Shown here piece after piece: positions 10,289-13,157 of a DNA stretch of 13,157 nucleotides (within the stretch, counting starts at the first letter, position 1; each line of letters begins with the position of its first letter). The position numbers were made by a program, and so were the translations under genes. The notes under the pieces are model-generated. The model saw only the letters and a list, made by a program, of their open reading frames with translations, was not told the origin of the DNA and did not search any database. The stretch is from Polyrhizophydium stewartii. Its lineage: Eukaryota; Chytridiomycota; Chytridiomycetes; Rhizophydiales. The stretch is taken from NCBI GenBank assembly GCA_027604665.1, contig JADGIZ010000469.1, forward strand, positions 1 through 13,157. Direction: 5' to 3'.

Positions 10289-10335
10289 TGCGGTTTCCTT
10301 GCAAAGGCAAAGGAGTGTGCAGCAGTGGCGGAACA

Positions 10336-13157
<2,822 letters not shown>

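Larger units (their letters stand above)
10171..10335 (-). promoter_or_regulatory. Gap upstream of MRE11, likely promoter / 3' UTR of the Fanzor-like gene
   Basis: 165 nt between the stop of the zinc-ribbon gene and the MRE11 ATG. It is visibly more AT-rich than its flanks near the ATG. It holds a 6-bp perfect hairpin at 10273-10288 and a 5-bp inverted repeat with a 12-nt loop at 10186-10207; both use GTGCG/CGCAC arms. No TATA box is recognised. The promoter role is inferred from position only. Confidence 0.45.

Noticed and set aside
10263..10320. A possible minus-strand tRNA, suggested by GGATTCGCACC resembling a reversed T-arm.
   Set aside because: The loop is 4-6 nt instead of 7, the TTCRA core is wrong, and no acceptor, D or anticodon arms can be assembled.

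Overview
The window is eukaryotic nuclear DNA, GC-rich and gene-dense. Every gene is split by short introns (mostly 54-103 nt), which start GTGCGT, GTGAGT, GTAAGT or GTATGC, often carry a GCTGAC-like branch site and end in AG. KRR1 reads closest to fungal KRR1 (an intron-spanning PFPPAQ-x-PRK block followed by [10 protein letters not shown]). TRAPPC8 has the long, metazoan-like architecture. Together with a Fanzor/TnpB-type zinc ribbon, this suggests an early-diverging, possibly zoosporic (chytrid-like) fungus. That placement is inference; the sequence does not name the species. All five genes end in TGA.

Layout. Plus strand: 46-5639 encodes a TRAPPC8/Trs85-type TRAPP subunit in 14 exons (1487 aa modelled). 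A 112-nt convergent gap follows. The remaining 7.4 kb is one head-to-tail block on the minus strand. Read in transcription order from the right edge it holds: KRR1 (13157-11864, 5' end outside the window), a Fanzor/TnpB-like zinc-ribbon gene (11797-10336, five exons, 387 aa), MRE11 (10170-6860, nine exons, 874 aa) and the kinetochore MIND subunit NNF1/PMF1 (6808-5752, four exons, 250 aa). The gaps inside this block are only 66, 165 and 51 nt.

Functions. Four genes are core housekeeping: vesicle tethering and autophagy (TRAPPC8), 40S ribosome assembly (KRR1), double-strand-break repair (MRE11) and kinetochore assembly (NNF1). Their proximity looks like compact genome organisation, not a shared pathway. 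The unusual gene lies between KRR1 and MRE11. It keeps the C-terminal zinc ribbon and third RuvC aspartate motif of an RNA-guided Fanzor/TnpB nuclease, but no recognisable RuvC-I or RuvC-II. About 204 residues separate its two Cys-x2-Cys knuckles, and two of its introns share an 18-nt block at the same distance from the branch site. It is either a decayed Fanzor or a domesticated zinc-ribbon protein.

A second oddity is an in-frame TGA in KRR1, at a position that is Cys in yeast and human KRR1 as I recall them; everything downstream is intact. Exon models were built by hand from splice signals, reading-frame phase and remembered family conservation. No transcripts or database searches were available.
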